A stretch of DNA of 64,000 nt from an uncultured Mailhella sp. (lineage in GTDB: Bacteria > Desulfobacterota > Desulfovibrionia > Desulfovibrionales > Desulfovibrionaceae), in NCBI RefSeq assembly GCF_963931295.1, contig NZ_OZ007001.1, forward strand, positions 2,311,001 to 2,375,000. The letters are read 5' to 3'. Positions 24,065 through 33,110 of this stretch are shown one piece after another (position 1 is the stretch's first letter; each line of letters opens with the position of its first letter). A program made the translations under genes and the position numbers. The notes below the pieces were generated by a model. The model worked only from the letters and a program-made list of their open reading frames with translations. It had not been told where the DNA came from and searched no databases.

Positions 24065-26017
24065 ATGCGTCGCTGGTCCGTATTTGTACTGTTGTTTTTT
24101 GTTCTGCTTGCGGGAGTTGTGCGGACGGGCGAAGCCGCATCCGTGCCTGACCGGGAGAACAGTCTTGTCATCGGCGTTCCTCCGCATTCTGCGCCGCTGT
24201 CGTTTCTCAACGAAAAGAGGGACGGCCTTCTCGGGCTGGCCGTGGATCTCAGCGTGAAGATGGCCGAGGAGCTCGGCAAGAAGATAGTATTCGTGCAGAG
24301 CAACGCCCGCAAGCTGGAGCAGAAGCTGCAGCGGGGCGAAATAGACGCCATGGTGGGCCTTCTGCCCGTGAATCTGAAGAACGATTTTTCCGACGTTCTG
24401 GTCACGCCGCTGGCGCTGAACCGCGCCATTCTGGTGGCGGGGCAGGAACATCAGTTTTCCATGGAGAGCGATCTTGCGGGGCACAGGGTCATTCTTCAGC
24501 GCGGTGACGCCTACATTCCCAGAATGCTGGACATGGGCTGCACCGTAGTGCAGGCGGACTCCATCACCAACGCGCTGAACCGTCTGATGGCCGGTCAGGC
24601 CGACGCCTACGTGGCAAGTTCGGTGGAGATGGCCTTTTACATTGTGCAGAGCAAGGAATATCGGAACATCCGGGTCATGGGCGGCTCGCTGGAGCGCATT
24701 CCCATGGTGATGATGGTGGGCAGACGCTCCGGCCTGCTGGAGCGCCTGACGAGCGCCCTGGTGCGTCTTGAGGAGAACGGCGAAGTGGAGCGGCTGCGGT
24801 CGAAGTGGCTGGGGCGTTCGCTGTACGTGCCCAGTTTGTGGGAGCTGTACCGGTATCACATTCTGTGCTCGGTGGCGCTGCTTGCCTGCATACTCATTGC
24901 GTCCGTCACCTGGATTTACGCGCTCAAGCGTCAGGTGCGCAAGGTTTCGCGCAGGCTCATACGCTCGGAGCGCAAATATCGCGATCTCATTGAGGAATCG
25001 CCCGACATTATTCTTCTGCTCGATGAAAACGGGCGCATCACGCTTTCCAACCGGGCGGCGAGAAGCGCGCTTCACATTGCCGGGAGCGGCTACAGCGCCA
25101 TGCTCATGGAGGCGCTTTGCACCGAGGTGAACGGCTGTCTTGAGCGCTTTGTGCAGCTCATTCCGCGGCAGGGCGCGCTGCGCAGGGAAATCACGCTGGC
25201 GGCGGGCACGGATGAAGAGCTGGTGCTGGAAGTCAATCTGTTCATGGCGGACATGGAAAGTTCGCCCTACGCCGTATGCCTGATAGGCCGCGACATGACG
25301 GAGCGGCGCAGGCTGGATGCGCAGGTCATGGAAATGGAGCGGCTTGCCGTGCTCGGCAAGCTGGCCGCCGGGGTGGCGCATGAGATCAACAACCCCATAG
25401 GGATAGTGATGGCGCATGCGGAAATTGCGCTGGAGGACTGCCCGGAAGACAGTCCGCTGCGGCCCATGCTGAAGGCCATCTACCGCAACGGCGAGCGCGC
25501 GGTGAACACCACGCGGCGGCTGTTGAACATGGCGTTGCCGAGCTCCGTGGAGTACGAAACGCAGAATCTTGCGCAGATCGTGCGGGAAGCGCTGTTTTTT
25601 CTGAAGCCCCGTCTTCGCGCCGTGAAGGTGGACGCCGTCATGTTGCCCGCAGAGCTGTGCATCCGGGGCAACCGCATTCTGCTGGAACAGCTGGTGCTGA
25701 ATCTGCTCATCAACGCGCTGGACAGCATGGAGGGCCGTGCGGAACAGGATCGGGCGCTGGTCATTGAAGGGCGGTGCCGGGAAGGGCGTGCGGTGCTGGA
25801 CATTTCCGACACGGGAAGCGGCATCAGCGAAGAGAACCGGAAGAAGATTTTCGATCCGTTTTTCTCCACCAAGGGCAACAAGGGCTTCGGCCTCGGGCTG
25901 TACATTTCCCGGCACATTGTGGAGCTGCATGAAGGCGACATCGACGTGAGTTCGGAACTGGACGCCGGTTCCACCATGTCGCTCTCGTTTGCCGTTGTCC
26001 AGAAGAGCGGATGCTGA
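24065..26017 (+). CDS. Hybrid-free sensor histidine kinase with periplasmic solute-binding (SBP_bac_3) domain
   Basis: The ATG at 24065 (GAGGAGAGAATC before it) gives 650 residues. A signal peptide precedes a periplasmic amino-acid-binding-protein-type domain (about 35-255) with LVIGVPPHSAPLSF, GLAVDLSVKMAEELGK, LQRGEIDAMVGLLP and LMAGQADAYVASS. A membrane helix (about 270-292) leads to a PAS domain (about 310-415). Next come the HisKA domain with phospho-acceptor His439 (GVAHEINNP) and the ATPase domain with NLLINALDSM, DTGSGIS and FGLGLYISRHIV. It is divergent from ASST-5 and has no adjacent regulator; the response regulator at 12403, on the other flank of the cluster, is the natural partner (inference). 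The ligand is unknown. Confidence 0.93.
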   Translation: MRRWSVFVLLFFVLLAGVVRTGEAASVPDRENSLVIGVPPHSAPLSFLNEKRDGLLGLAVDLSVKMAEELGKKIVFVQSNARKLEQKLQRGEIDAMVGLLPVNLKNDFSDVLVTPLALNRAILVAGQEHQFSMESDLAGHRVILQRGDAYIPRMLDMGCTVVQADSITNALNRLMAGQADAYVASSVEMAFYIVQSKEYRNIRVMGGSLERIPMVMMVGRRSGLLERLTSALVRLEENGEVERLRSKWLGRSLYVPSLWELYRYHILCSVALLACILIASVTWIYALKRQVRKVSRRLIRSERKYRDLIEESPDIILLLDENGRITLSNRAARSALHIAGSGYSAMLMEALCTEVNGCLERFVQLIPRQGALRREITLAAGTDEELVLEVNLFMADMESSPYAVCLIGRDMTERRRLDAQVMEMERLAVLGKLAAGVAHEINNPIGIVMAHAEIALEDCPEDSPLRPMLKAIYRNGERAVNTTRRLLNMALPSSVEYETQNLAQIVREALFFLKPRLRAVKVDAVMLPAELCIRGNRILLEQLVLNLLINALDSMEGRAEQDRALVIEGRCREGRAVLDISDTGSGISEENRKKIFDPFFSTKGNKGFGLGLYISRHIVELHEGDIDVSSELDAGSTMSLSFAVVQKSGC

Positions 26018-26360
26018 CGCGGGGCGCTGCGTGGCGAGCGGGAAGGCGACCGCCGGTCAATGCGCGGGCCGCTTGTTTTCGCGACGCGGCAACTTCTGTG
26101 CGGGGGAGCTGAACCGGGCCTGCGGGGCGGAACCGTCGCCCGCTGCCGCCTTGCTGCCGGATGACGCCGAGCCTCGTTGTTTTTGCCGCCTTCGCTGCGC
26201 GCCTGCGGAGAAGGGCAGCATCCACGTCGAGAAAGAGAACCTTTGCCGCTTGCCCTTGGGGTAGTCTTGCCGACGGCAAGCGAGAGCGCCGCAGAGAGAA
26301 CGGCGCGCCCTGCGACGGAGCGCCTGCGAGCTTGCGGCGGAGACGGATTCAAGAGCATCA
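26018..26360. other. Non-coding interval after the sensor kinase
   Basis: No gene is supported here. Several short frames are present on both strands without ribosome-binding sites. The interval ends in the terminator at 26361. Confidence 0.4.
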
Positions 26361-26392
26361 AAAAAGAGGCCGGAAAGACTGGCTTTCCGGCC
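26361..26392 (-). terminator. Rho-independent terminator for the binding-protein gene
   Basis: GGCCGGAAAG (26368-26377) and CTTTCCGGCC (26383-26392) form a perfect 10-base stem; the minus strand continues TCTTTTTTGATG. It lies about 165 bases past the stop at 26557. Confidence 0.85.
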
Positions 26393-26556
26393 CTGTTTGA
26401 TGAACGGCGTCTGTCGGCGGATCGGCGGGAGCTTCGGAGCCGCGTCCCTCTTTTCCGCCGTGGTCTGCGCCGATCCGGCGGGACGTCGGACTCACGCTGT
26501 GCGCGTGTTTTGCGCCGCGTGCCGAGGCCTCTTTGCCGGAGCTGCGAGCGCGTCGA

Positions 26557-27336
26557 CTACTTGATGTACTGGTTTTCCCACTTGGTCATGGTGCCGTCGG
26601 CCTTGATGCCGGCCATCCAGTCGTTCACGGCCTTGAGCAGATCGGGATGATCCTTGGTCATGAGCACGCCGAAGTGGTTTTCGGTGAAGGGCTTGTCCAC
26701 CAGAGGAGCGGCAACCTTGGGGTTGTCCTTGACGTAGCGGACGGCTTCCATGGTTTCGGTGATCATGACGTCGGCCTTGCCTTCACCCACGAGGCCGGGG
26801 ATTTCGGCGTTCTGCTCGTGCATGATGAGCTGAGCCTTGGGCGTGGATTCCTTGGCGAACTTTTCGTTGGTGCCGCCGGGGTTGTACATGACGCGCACGG
26901 AAGGCTTGTTCACGTCGGCGAGGGACTTGAACTGACCGGCCTTGGTCTTGGTGACCAGAATGGTCTTGCCGAAGGTGAGGTACGGCTCGGACATGGCCAT
27001 TTCCTTCTTGCGGGCGTCGGTGACGGTGATGCCGCACATGGCCACGTCGAACTTGCCGGCGAGGGTGTCGGCCGTCAGGGTCTTCCAGGTCGTGGGCACG
27101 TATTCGAGCTTCACGCCGAGCTTCTTGGCCAGGGAGGCGGCCATTTCGGCGTCGAAGCCTTCATACTTGCCGGTCTCCTTGTTGAGATAGCTCATGGGCT
27201 TGTAGTCGCCGGTGGTGCCGACGAGCAGCTTGCCGCTGGACTTGATTTCCGCAAGGCTGCGGGCATCGGCGTTCTGAGCGACGAGGCCGGTGGCGGCGGC
27301 GATGAGCAGGGAGGTCATAAGAATTTTCTTGAACAT
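26557..27336 (-). CDS. Periplasmic binding protein, cyclohexadienyl-dehydratase-like (SBP_bac_3)
   Basis: From the ATG at 27336 (CAGGAGGATGATCCC) the protein has 259 residues with a Sec signal peptide (ending QNADA). Motifs LLVGTTGDYKPMSYLNKETG, YEGFDAEMAASLAKKLG, VPTTWKTLTADTLAGKFDVA and GGTNEKFA match the PheC/cyclohexadienyl-dehydratase-like branch of solute-binding proteins. Members act either as periplasmic prephenate/arogenate dehydratases or as simple binding proteins; the sequence alone does not decide. No ABC permease is adjacent. The sensor kinase at 24065 carries a domain of the same superfamily. Confidence 0.8.
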   Translation of the reverse strand: MFKKILMTSLLIAAATGLVAQNADARSLAEIKSSGKLLVGTTGDYKPMSYLNKETGKYEGFDAEMAASLAKKLGVKLEYVPTTWKTLTADTLAGKFDVAMCGITVTDARKKEMAMSEPYLTFGKTILVTKTKAGQFKSLADVNKPSVRVMYNPGGTNEKFAKESTPKAQLIMHEQNAEIPGLVGEGKADVMITETMEAVRYVKDNPKVAAPLVDKPFTENHFGVLMTKDHPDLLKAVNDWMAGIKADGTMTKWENQYIK

Positions 27337-27659
27337 GGGATCATCCTCCTGAAAGATGAATGGTAGCCTGCTTAGAGTAGAGGCATTGAAGGGCTCTGTC
27401 CAGTGCTCCGGAAAAGATCGACGGCCGGTCAGAAACGTTTTTTTCTTTATGATTTCGCATATCAGGAACGATATCGACGCCGAAGTAAAGAAAAAAAACA
27501 TATTAAAATCGTCAAAAGATGAGGCGGGAGCGCTCCGTATGTGCGGAAAAGGAAGGCGTTGTCGCGCGCCCGGAGGCGGGAACGATGTTGCGCCTGCTGC
27601 GTGGGTGGGCGCATGAGGCCGTGCGCCGACACTTGCACGGAAGAGATCGCCCACATGCA
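27337..27659. other. Non-coding interval between binding-protein gene and bamD terminator
   Basis: I see no gene. The promoter of the binding-protein gene should lie in the AT-richer part around 27430-27520, but I cannot point to a clear -35/-10 pair. Confidence 0.35.
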
Positions 27660-27695
27660 GAAAGAGCGCCGATTCCTGCGAATCGACGCTCTTTC
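27660..27695 (-). terminator. Terminator downstream of bamD
   Basis: GAAAGAGCG (27660-27668) pairs with CGCTCTTTC (27687-27695), with an inner CGATTC/GAATCG stem. It lies just past the bamD stop; the U-tract is short. Confidence 0.65.
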
Positions 27696-27727
27696 ATGAG
27701 ATGTTCTGCTGCCGGAACGGCGGGGTT

Positions 27728-28453
27728 CTACAGCCAGCGGAACCAGTCCTTCCAGGAGCCCTGCTGATGCTCGCGCATGCTCTGGGCCTCTTCCTTGCGG
27801 TATTTCAGGAAGGCGGCTTCGCCCTTGGTTTTTGCGTATTCCGCTTCTTCCTTCACGTCGGGGAAGTTGCGCACCACGTACTGATAGCGCGTCCAGGCGG
27901 CCTGATAGTTTTCCATGCCCCAGAACACGTTGGCGATGAACAGTTCGCGCTGGGCCAGCGTCTTGCGGCAGGCGGCAATCTGTTCCACGGCGTTCTTGCC
28001 GTATTCGGTGTCGGGGTATTCCTGATGGAGCCTGGTGAAGTATTCCAGAGCCTCGTTCACGGGCGTGGCCGAATGATCGATGGACGTGTAGGAATTCTTC
28101 AGCGACATGCCGGTCTGATACAGCACATAGGGGATGGCTTCATGGCGGGGATGCAGCGTTTCAAAGTCCTTGTAGGCTTCCGCGGCGAGCGGATATTCGC
28201 CGTCAAGGTAGTGCGCGTCGGCCAGCGCCAGTTCAGCTTCTATGACGTAGGGGCTGAAGGGAAAGTCATCCTTGATGCGGGTGTAGTAGACGATGGCCTG
28301 CGAATAGTTCTTTTCACGCATGGCGTCGTTGCCGGCCTCGAATATTTCCTGCACGGTGTCGTCCGCCGGGGGCAGGAAGTATTCGTCCACAAGGGAACAG
28401 CCGCTCAGGAAGATGGTGCAGGCAAGCATTCCCATAAGAAGCAGTTTACGCAT
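27728..28453 (-). CDS. bamD: Outer membrane assembly lipoprotein BamD
   Basis: The 241-residue lipoprotein has a signal peptide with lipobox LSGC (Cys18 region) and TPR repeats. The TPR segments include VQEIFEAGNDAMREKNYSQA, YYTRIKDDFPFSPYVIEAEL and NVFWGMENYQAAWTRYQYV. BamD is the essential lipoprotein of the BAM machine that inserts beta-barrel proteins into the outer membrane. The start at 28453 overlaps the trxB stop by 8 bases, so the two are coupled. The overlapping GGAG sits inside trxB. Confidence 0.92.
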   Translation of the reverse strand: MRKLLLMGMLACTIFLSGCSLVDEYFLPPADDTVQEIFEAGNDAMREKNYSQAIVYYTRIKDDFPFSPYVIEAELALADAHYLDGEYPLAAEAYKDFETLHPRHEAIPYVLYQTGMSLKNSYTSIDHSATPVNEALEYFTRLHQEYPDTEYGKNAVEQIAACRKTLAQRELFIANVFWGMENYQAAWTRYQYVVRNFPDVKEEAEYAKTKGEAAFLKYRKEEAQSMREHQQGSWKDWFRWL

Positions 28454-29375
28454 TCCATTGCTCCAGATAAGACGAAGCGGCCGTTGCCGCCGTCGCTCCG
28501 TCGCCCACGGCGCTGCTGACCTGTCGGCAGCGCTTGGCGCGAATGTCGCCCGCGGCGAAAATGCCGGGAATGTTCGTGCACATTTCGGCATCCGTCAGCA
28601 CGAAGCCTGCGGCGTCGCGGTTGACGCCCTCGGGCAGATAGCCGCTGACGGGCTCCATGCCCACGTAGATGAACACGCCCTCCACGGGGAGCACGCGGGT
28701 TTCCCCGCTGTCCAGACGGCGGACGGCCACCGAGTCCACGCCTGCGGTTCCGCCGCGGATTTCATCCACGACGCTGCCGGTGACGAGCTCGATGTTTTCG
28801 GCTTCGCGAACCTTGTTCTGATAGATCATCGCCCCGCGGAAGGCGTCGCGGCGGTGAATGAGATAGACCTTGTTGACGATGCGGGAAAGGTACAGCGCTT
28901 CCTCAAGGGCGGAATTGCCGCCGCCCACCACGGCCACGTCGCGGCCGCGATAGAAGTTGCCGTCGCACACGGCGCAGTAGGAGACGCCCTTTCCGCTGAA
29001 CGCATCTTCGCCCGGAGCGCCGAGCTTGCGGTGATGCGCGCCCGTGCAGGCCACCACGCTTTTGGCTTCCAGCGTCTTGTCCTCGGCCAGATGGAGAAGG
29101 AAGGTGCGGCCTTCGGTCTGCTCCATGGAGAGCACCTGACCGCGCACGCGTTCCACCGGATAGGAGGCGAGATGCGCGTCAAAGAGGTCGGCCAGTTCCC
29201 AGCCCTTGATGCTCTTGGGAAAGCCGGGATAATTTTCGATTTCGGCGGTGCTGAGTATCTGTCCGCCCGGGGCGGCGTTCTCGACGCGAGCCACGCTCAC
29301 GCCGGAGCGGACAAGATACAGGGCCGCGGTGATGCCCGCAGGCCCTGCGCCGATGACTACGGCGTCGTACAGCAT
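28446..29375 (-). CDS. trxB: Thioredoxin reductase
   Basis: The 309-residue flavoprotein reduces thioredoxin with NADPH. The FAD motif GAGPAGITAA starts at residue 9, CAVCDG is the redox-active disulfide, and GGGNSALEEAL is the NADPH-binding motif. The C-terminal GIFAAGDIRAK closes the FAD site. It overlaps the trxA stop by one base (TGATG), so trxA, trxB and bamD form one coupled operon. Confidence 0.96.
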   Translation of the reverse strand: MLYDAVVIGAGPAGITAALYLVRSGVSVARVENAAPGGQILSTAEIENYPGFPKSIKGWELADLFDAHLASYPVERVRGQVLSMEQTEGRTFLLHLAEDKTLEAKSVVACTGAHHRKLGAPGEDAFSGKGVSYCAVCDGNFYRGRDVAVVGGGNSALEEALYLSRIVNKVYLIHRRDAFRGAMIYQNKVREAENIELVTGSVVDEIRGGTAGVDSVAVRRLDSGETRVLPVEGVFIYVGMEPVSGYLPEGVNRDAAGFVLTDAEMCTNIPGIFAAGDIRAKRCRQVSSAVGDGATAATAASSYLEQWNA

Positions 29376-29692
29376 CAGAGAGCCTTTTCGATCATGCCCA
29401 CGAGGTGGGACTTGGCCACGGCGCCGGTCACCTGATCGACGACTTCGCCGTCCTTGAAGACGATGAGGGTGGGAATGGCGCGGATGCCGAACAGGCTGGG
29501 CACGCGGGTGTTTTCATCCACGTTGACCTTGCAGACGAGCACCTTGCCGTCGTATTCGGCGGCGAGCTCTTCCACGATGGGGCCGATGCCGCGGCAGGGG
29601 CCGCACCAGGGAGCCCAGAAGTCAACGAGAACCGGAATGGAGGATTTGATGACGACGCTTTCAAAAGTGGCATCAGTAACGGCGGTGGACAT
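29375..29692 (-). CDS. trxA: Thioredoxin
   Basis: The 105-residue cytoplasmic protein carries WCGPC within FWAPWCGPCRGIGP and the cis-Pro motif IPTLIVF. It has standard thioredoxin length. It is first in the trxA-trxB-bamD operon. Confidence 0.97.
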   Translation of the reverse strand: MSTAVTDATFESVVIKSSIPVLVDFWAPWCGPCRGIGPIVEELAAEYDGKVLVCKVNVDENTRVPSLFGIRAIPTLIVFKDGEVVDQVTGAVAKSHLVGMIEKAL

Positions 29693-29807
29693 TGATGAAC
29701 TCCTTCATAAATGGCTTGTGGCGAGCGCCGGAACACATCCGGCGCGTCTCCGTCTTATCACGAAAAAAAATGATGCGGAATGATTGTAGGTACGGGGTAT
29801 GTCTCTG

Positions 29808-30893
29808 TCAAGGCAGAGCGTGCCCGAAGGGCTTCCAGTCCTGCGGAATGACCTGTCCGCGGGGGATGGCGGAAAGGGAAAGATCGTGGACGCGTCCGGC
29901 CTTTGCCATGTGCCAGCCCGCCCGGGCTATCATGACGGCGTTGTCGCCGCACAGCGACAGGCGGGGAATGAACAGCGGAATGTGCTTCTTTTCCGCAAGT
30001 TCGGCGAATTTTTTGCGCACCACGCTGTTGGCGGCCACGCCGCCGGCCACCACGATGCTCTTAGGCGTGAACATGTGCATGGCGCGCTCGGCCTTGATGG
30101 TCAGGGTTTCCGCGATGGCCAGCAGGTAGGAAGCCGCGGCGTCGCACAGTTCCTGACTTGCGAGATCGAGCCTTTCGCGGGCCGGGGTGTCTCCGGCGGG
30201 AAAATGGGCGTGCGGATGCTGGGAGAGCCAGAGCGCGCCTGCGGTCTTGAGTCCGCTGAAGCTGAAGTCGAGATTGTCGTTGTGGGTGTAGGGCCGGGGG
30301 AAGAGATGCGGATCGGCCGTGCCCTTCTTGCCGAGGGCGTCGAGCAGCGCGCCGCCGGGATAGGGCAGGCCCGCGGCCTTGGCGAACTTGTCGCAGGCTT
30401 CGCCCGCCGCGTCGTCGATGGTTTTGCCGAGCACGATCATGTCCACGGGGCCGTCCATGCGGTAGAGGTGGGTGTGGCCGCCGGAAATGAGCACGCCGAG
30501 CGCGGGCCAGACGATGCTGTTTTCAAGGTCTGCGGCGAGCAGATGCCCCTGAAGATGATCGACGCCGATGAGCGGAATGTCGCGGGCGAGCGCCAGCGAC
30601 TTGGCAAAGGCCACGCCCACGAGCAGGCTGCCCATAAGGCCCGGCCCGCGCGTGACGGCGATGCGGTCGATGGCCTTCCAGGGATCGTCGCCGAGATCGG
30701 CCTGCCGGAAGAGGCTGTCGAGCAGGGGGCCGATGAGTCTGGCGTGCTCGCGGGAGGCGAGCTCGGGCACGACGCCGCCGAAAAGAGCGTGGATGTCGGC
30801 CTGACTCGAAATGACGGCCGCGCGGACGCCGCTATCGTCCACGAGGGCGAGGGCGGTTTCATCACAAGAACTTTCTATTCCCAGAACGAGCAT
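29808..30893 (-). CDS. tsaD: tRNA N6-threonylcarbamoyladenosine transferase TsaD
   Basis: The 361-residue protein (start at 30893) transfers the threonylcarbamoyl group to A37 of ANN-decoding tRNAs together with TsaB and TsaE. Visible motifs are LGIESSCDETALALV at the N-terminus, SSQADIHALFGGVVPELASR, the metal-binding VDHLQGHL (HxxxH), LISGGHTHLY, FSFSGLKTA and the C-terminal LCGDNAVMIA. The ribosome-binding site (ACAGG) is weak. Gene is alone on its transcript as far as visible. Confidence 0.97.
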   Translation of the reverse strand: MLVLGIESSCDETALALVDDSGVRAAVISSQADIHALFGGVVPELASREHARLIGPLLDSLFRQADLGDDPWKAIDRIAVTRGPGLMGSLLVGVAFAKSLALARDIPLIGVDHLQGHLLAADLENSIVWPALGVLISGGHTHLYRMDGPVDMIVLGKTIDDAAGEACDKFAKAAGLPYPGGALLDALGKKGTADPHLFPRPYTHNDNLDFSFSGLKTAGALWLSQHPHAHFPAGDTPARERLDLASQELCDAAASYLLAIAETLTIKAERAMHMFTPKSIVVAGGVAANSVVRKKFAELAEKKHIPLFIPRLSLCGDNAVMIARAGWHMAKAGRVHDLSLSAIPRGQVIPQDWKPFGHALP

Positions 30894-31031
30894 GTTTGAC
30901 CTGTGCGGGGTTCGGCGGGTTTTGCGCCGGAAGGGTTGAGCGGAGCGCCGCGCATGGCGGCGGACGCGGGGGGCGCGCTTTGGCAGGGGAAGGCTGCGGA
31001 GCGCGGACAAAGGAGCCTCAGGGACGAACAG

Positions 31032-31060
31032 GCCGCGCGCCGGAATGACCGGCGCGCGGC
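31032..31060 (-). terminator. Strong GC hairpin after fbp
   Basis: GCCGCGCGCCGG (31032-31043) and CCGGCGCGCGGC (31049-31060) form a perfect 12-base stem with a 5-base loop, about 100 bases past the fbp stop. The minus strand then reads CTGTTCGTCC, so the U-tract is poor. It probably acts as a terminator or 3'-end block for fbp. Confidence 0.5.
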
Positions 31061-31160
31061 TGCATGATGATGTTGGATCGGCGCGGCAGGCGAAGTCGAG
31101 GTACGCGCTGTCGGCCCCGGCAAAGCGGAGGCCTCTGCTGCGGACGGCCGCGCGGCCGGA

Positions 31161-32168
31161 TCAGACCTTGCCGTTTTCCTTGTACACTTCCAGAACCTGA
31201 TCCACGTCGTCGGCGGAGCCGATGATGAGCGGCGTGCGTTCATGGATGGCGGTAGGCACCTTTTCCAGAATGCGCATTTTGCCGTCCGTGGCCTTGCCGC
31301 CGGCCTGTTCGGCCAGGAAGGCCATGGGCGCGGCTTCGTACATCAGGCGCAGCTTGCCGCTCGGATGCTTGGAGTCTTCGGTGTAGAAGAAGATGCCGCC
31401 CTTGAGCAGGGTGCGGTGGAAGTCGGCCACGAGCGAGCCCACGTAGCGGGTGGAGCGGGGCGGCATGCCGTCGGGCCGGGAGAAGGAATGCACGGCCTTT
31501 TGCGTGGCTTCGTCCCAGTAGTTGTAGTAGCCGTGGTTGGCGGAATAGTACTTGCCCACGCGCGGAATCTGAATGTTGGGATGCGTGAGCAGAAATTCGC
31601 CGATGGAGGAGTCGAGGGTAAAGCCGTTGACGCCGTGCCCGGTGGAGTACACGAGCATGGTGGAGGAGCCGTAGAGGAAGTAGCCTGCGGCCACCTGCTC
31701 GATGCCGGGACGCATGAGGGATTCGCTGGTGAGCTCCCAGTAGTTCTGCGTGTCGGAGCGGCGATAGATGGAGAAAATGGTGCCGATGCTCACGCCCACG
31801 TCGATGTTCGACGAGCCGTCCAGCGGATCGAAGAAGATGACGTAGTGCCCGTGGGGTTCGTTTTCGGGCACGAAGAAGGGTTCGGCCATTTCTTCGGAAC
31901 CGACGGCGCAGACCGCGCCCGAACTCTGCATTCTGTAAACGAGCGTATTGTTGGCGAAGGTGTCAAGCTTCTGCACCTGTTCGCCCTGCACATTGACGGC
32001 ACCGGTCGCGCCCAGAATATCCACCAGACCAGCTTGGTTGACGTTTCTGGAAATAATCTTGGCCGAAAGAATAAGGTCGTGCATCAGCGAGGTGAATTGT
32101 CCCGTCGCGTGAGGAGACCATCTGCGTTGCGATGCTATAAGGTGTTCAATTGCAGTGACTTCAGACAT
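31161..32168 (-). CDS. fbp: Fructose-1,6-bisphosphatase class I
   Basis: The 335-residue enzyme hydrolyses fructose 1,6-bisphosphate in gluconeogenesis. Key motifs are the metal-binding [32 protein letters not shown], and the substrate-binding [13 protein letters not shown] and [20 protein letters not shown]. Length and motif order are standard. An AT-rich stretch at 32238-32300 upstream probably holds its promoter. Confidence 0.97.
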   Translation of the reverse strand: MSEVTAIEHLIASQRRWSPHATGQFTSLMHDLILSAKIISRNVNQAGLVDILGATGAVNVQGEQVQKLDTFANNTLVYRMQSSGAVCAVGSEEMAEPFFVPENEPHGHYVIFFDPLDGSSNIDVGVSIGTIFSIYRRSDTQNYWELTSESLMRPGIEQVAAGYFLYGSSTMLVYSTGHGVNGFTLDSSIGEFLLTHPNIQIPRVGKYYSANHGYYNYWDEATQKAVHSFSRPDGMPPRSTRYVGSLVADFHRTLLKGGIFFYTEDSKHPSGKLRLMYEAAPMAFLAEQAGGKATDGKMRILEKVPTAIHERTPLIIGSADDVDQVLEVYKENGKV

Positions 32169-32324
32169 ATCCAGGCTCCTTGGTGTCGGCTCCGGGGGAT
32201 CGCGTGGGACGTAGGTTCTGCGAAGGCAGCGGAGCTTCTGTTACTTGACACTACCTATACCATAAACATGGATGAATGTGCAATATGGATCAATATGTGA
32301 ATTGAAAGCCGCTCATACCGGACA

Positions 32325-33092
32325 TCAGTTGACGGGCGCGGCGAAAACAATAGGCTTTCCACCTATATAGCGGGAGATCCACATCATGGAACCGTTCTCG
32401 TTGCTCAAAATACCGTCGGAATGTTCCTTGAGATATTCGGTCCAGTTGATGGAAGCGAGAGGCGTGGCGGCATAATCCATGTCGCCGCTCCAGATGAGCA
32501 CATCGCCGGAACGAACGATGAAGTCGCCCGGAGAGGACGCGAAGGGCAGCAGCGCGCGGAAGTCGAAGGTGGCCACGAGCAGCACCTGAAGCCGGTCTTC
32601 CTGCAGGAAGGGGCGGGCGATGAGAATTTCCGGCCCGAGGGGAGTGTCCTGAATGGAGGCGCGCAGGTCGCGGGGCAGGGCCTTGGGCGCAAGTTCCAGC
32701 AGGGGCGCATAGTCAAGCTGCTTGAGAGGCGTGCCGGGAATGGATGCGCCGAGCGTGCCGTCTGGAGCCACCATGCTGAGGCCCGAAAGCCACGGGAAAC
32801 GCCGCAGGAAGCTGGCCGCGGCTTCGGCGTCGGGCGGGGTGGCCATGGCGTCGAGGGCCTTTTCCAGCCTGGTCAGCTCTTCGTCGATGGGCATGACGCT
32901 CTGCACGAGGTCGCGCTGGGATTTTTCCAGCACGGTGCGTTCTTCCGTGTTCAGGGTGGAGGGGCGGTTGATGTGCGTATGATAGAAGGTTTTCGTTTCT
33001 TTGTAGGCGCTCTTCACCTGCATGCAGCCGGAAAGGGCGGGCAGGCAGAGGCAGAGCAGACAGACAACGAGAGCAAAATGGCGACTGCGCAT
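32325..33092 (-). CDS. Exported lipoprotein, possible Cache-like sensory fold
   Basis: The 255-residue protein has a signal peptide with lipobox LSGC. A helical segment follows (about 45-90), then FPWLSGLSMVAPDGTLGASI, ARPFLQEDRLQVLLVATFDF and RSGDVLIWSGDM. The alternation around VSVVDxDG and the later strand pair is reminiscent of Cache/PAS-type periplasmic domains, but I cannot assign it to a family. It lies 18 bases downstream of a TPR protein gene and may be the last gene of that minus-strand run. Confidence 0.7.
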   Translation of the reverse strand: MRSRHFALVVCLLCLCLPALSGCMQVKSAYKETKTFYHTHINRPSTLNTEERTVLEKSQRDLVQSVMPIDEELTRLEKALDAMATPPDAEAAASFLRRFPWLSGLSMVAPDGTLGASIPGTPLKQLDYAPLLELAPKALPRDLRASIQDTPLGPEILIARPFLQEDRLQVLLVATFDFRALLPFASSPGDFIVRSGDVLIWSGDMDYAATPLASINWTEYLKEHSDGILSNENGSMMWISRYIGGKPIVFAAPVN

Positions 33093-33110
33093 GGTATCTC
33101 CTGTCGCGCG

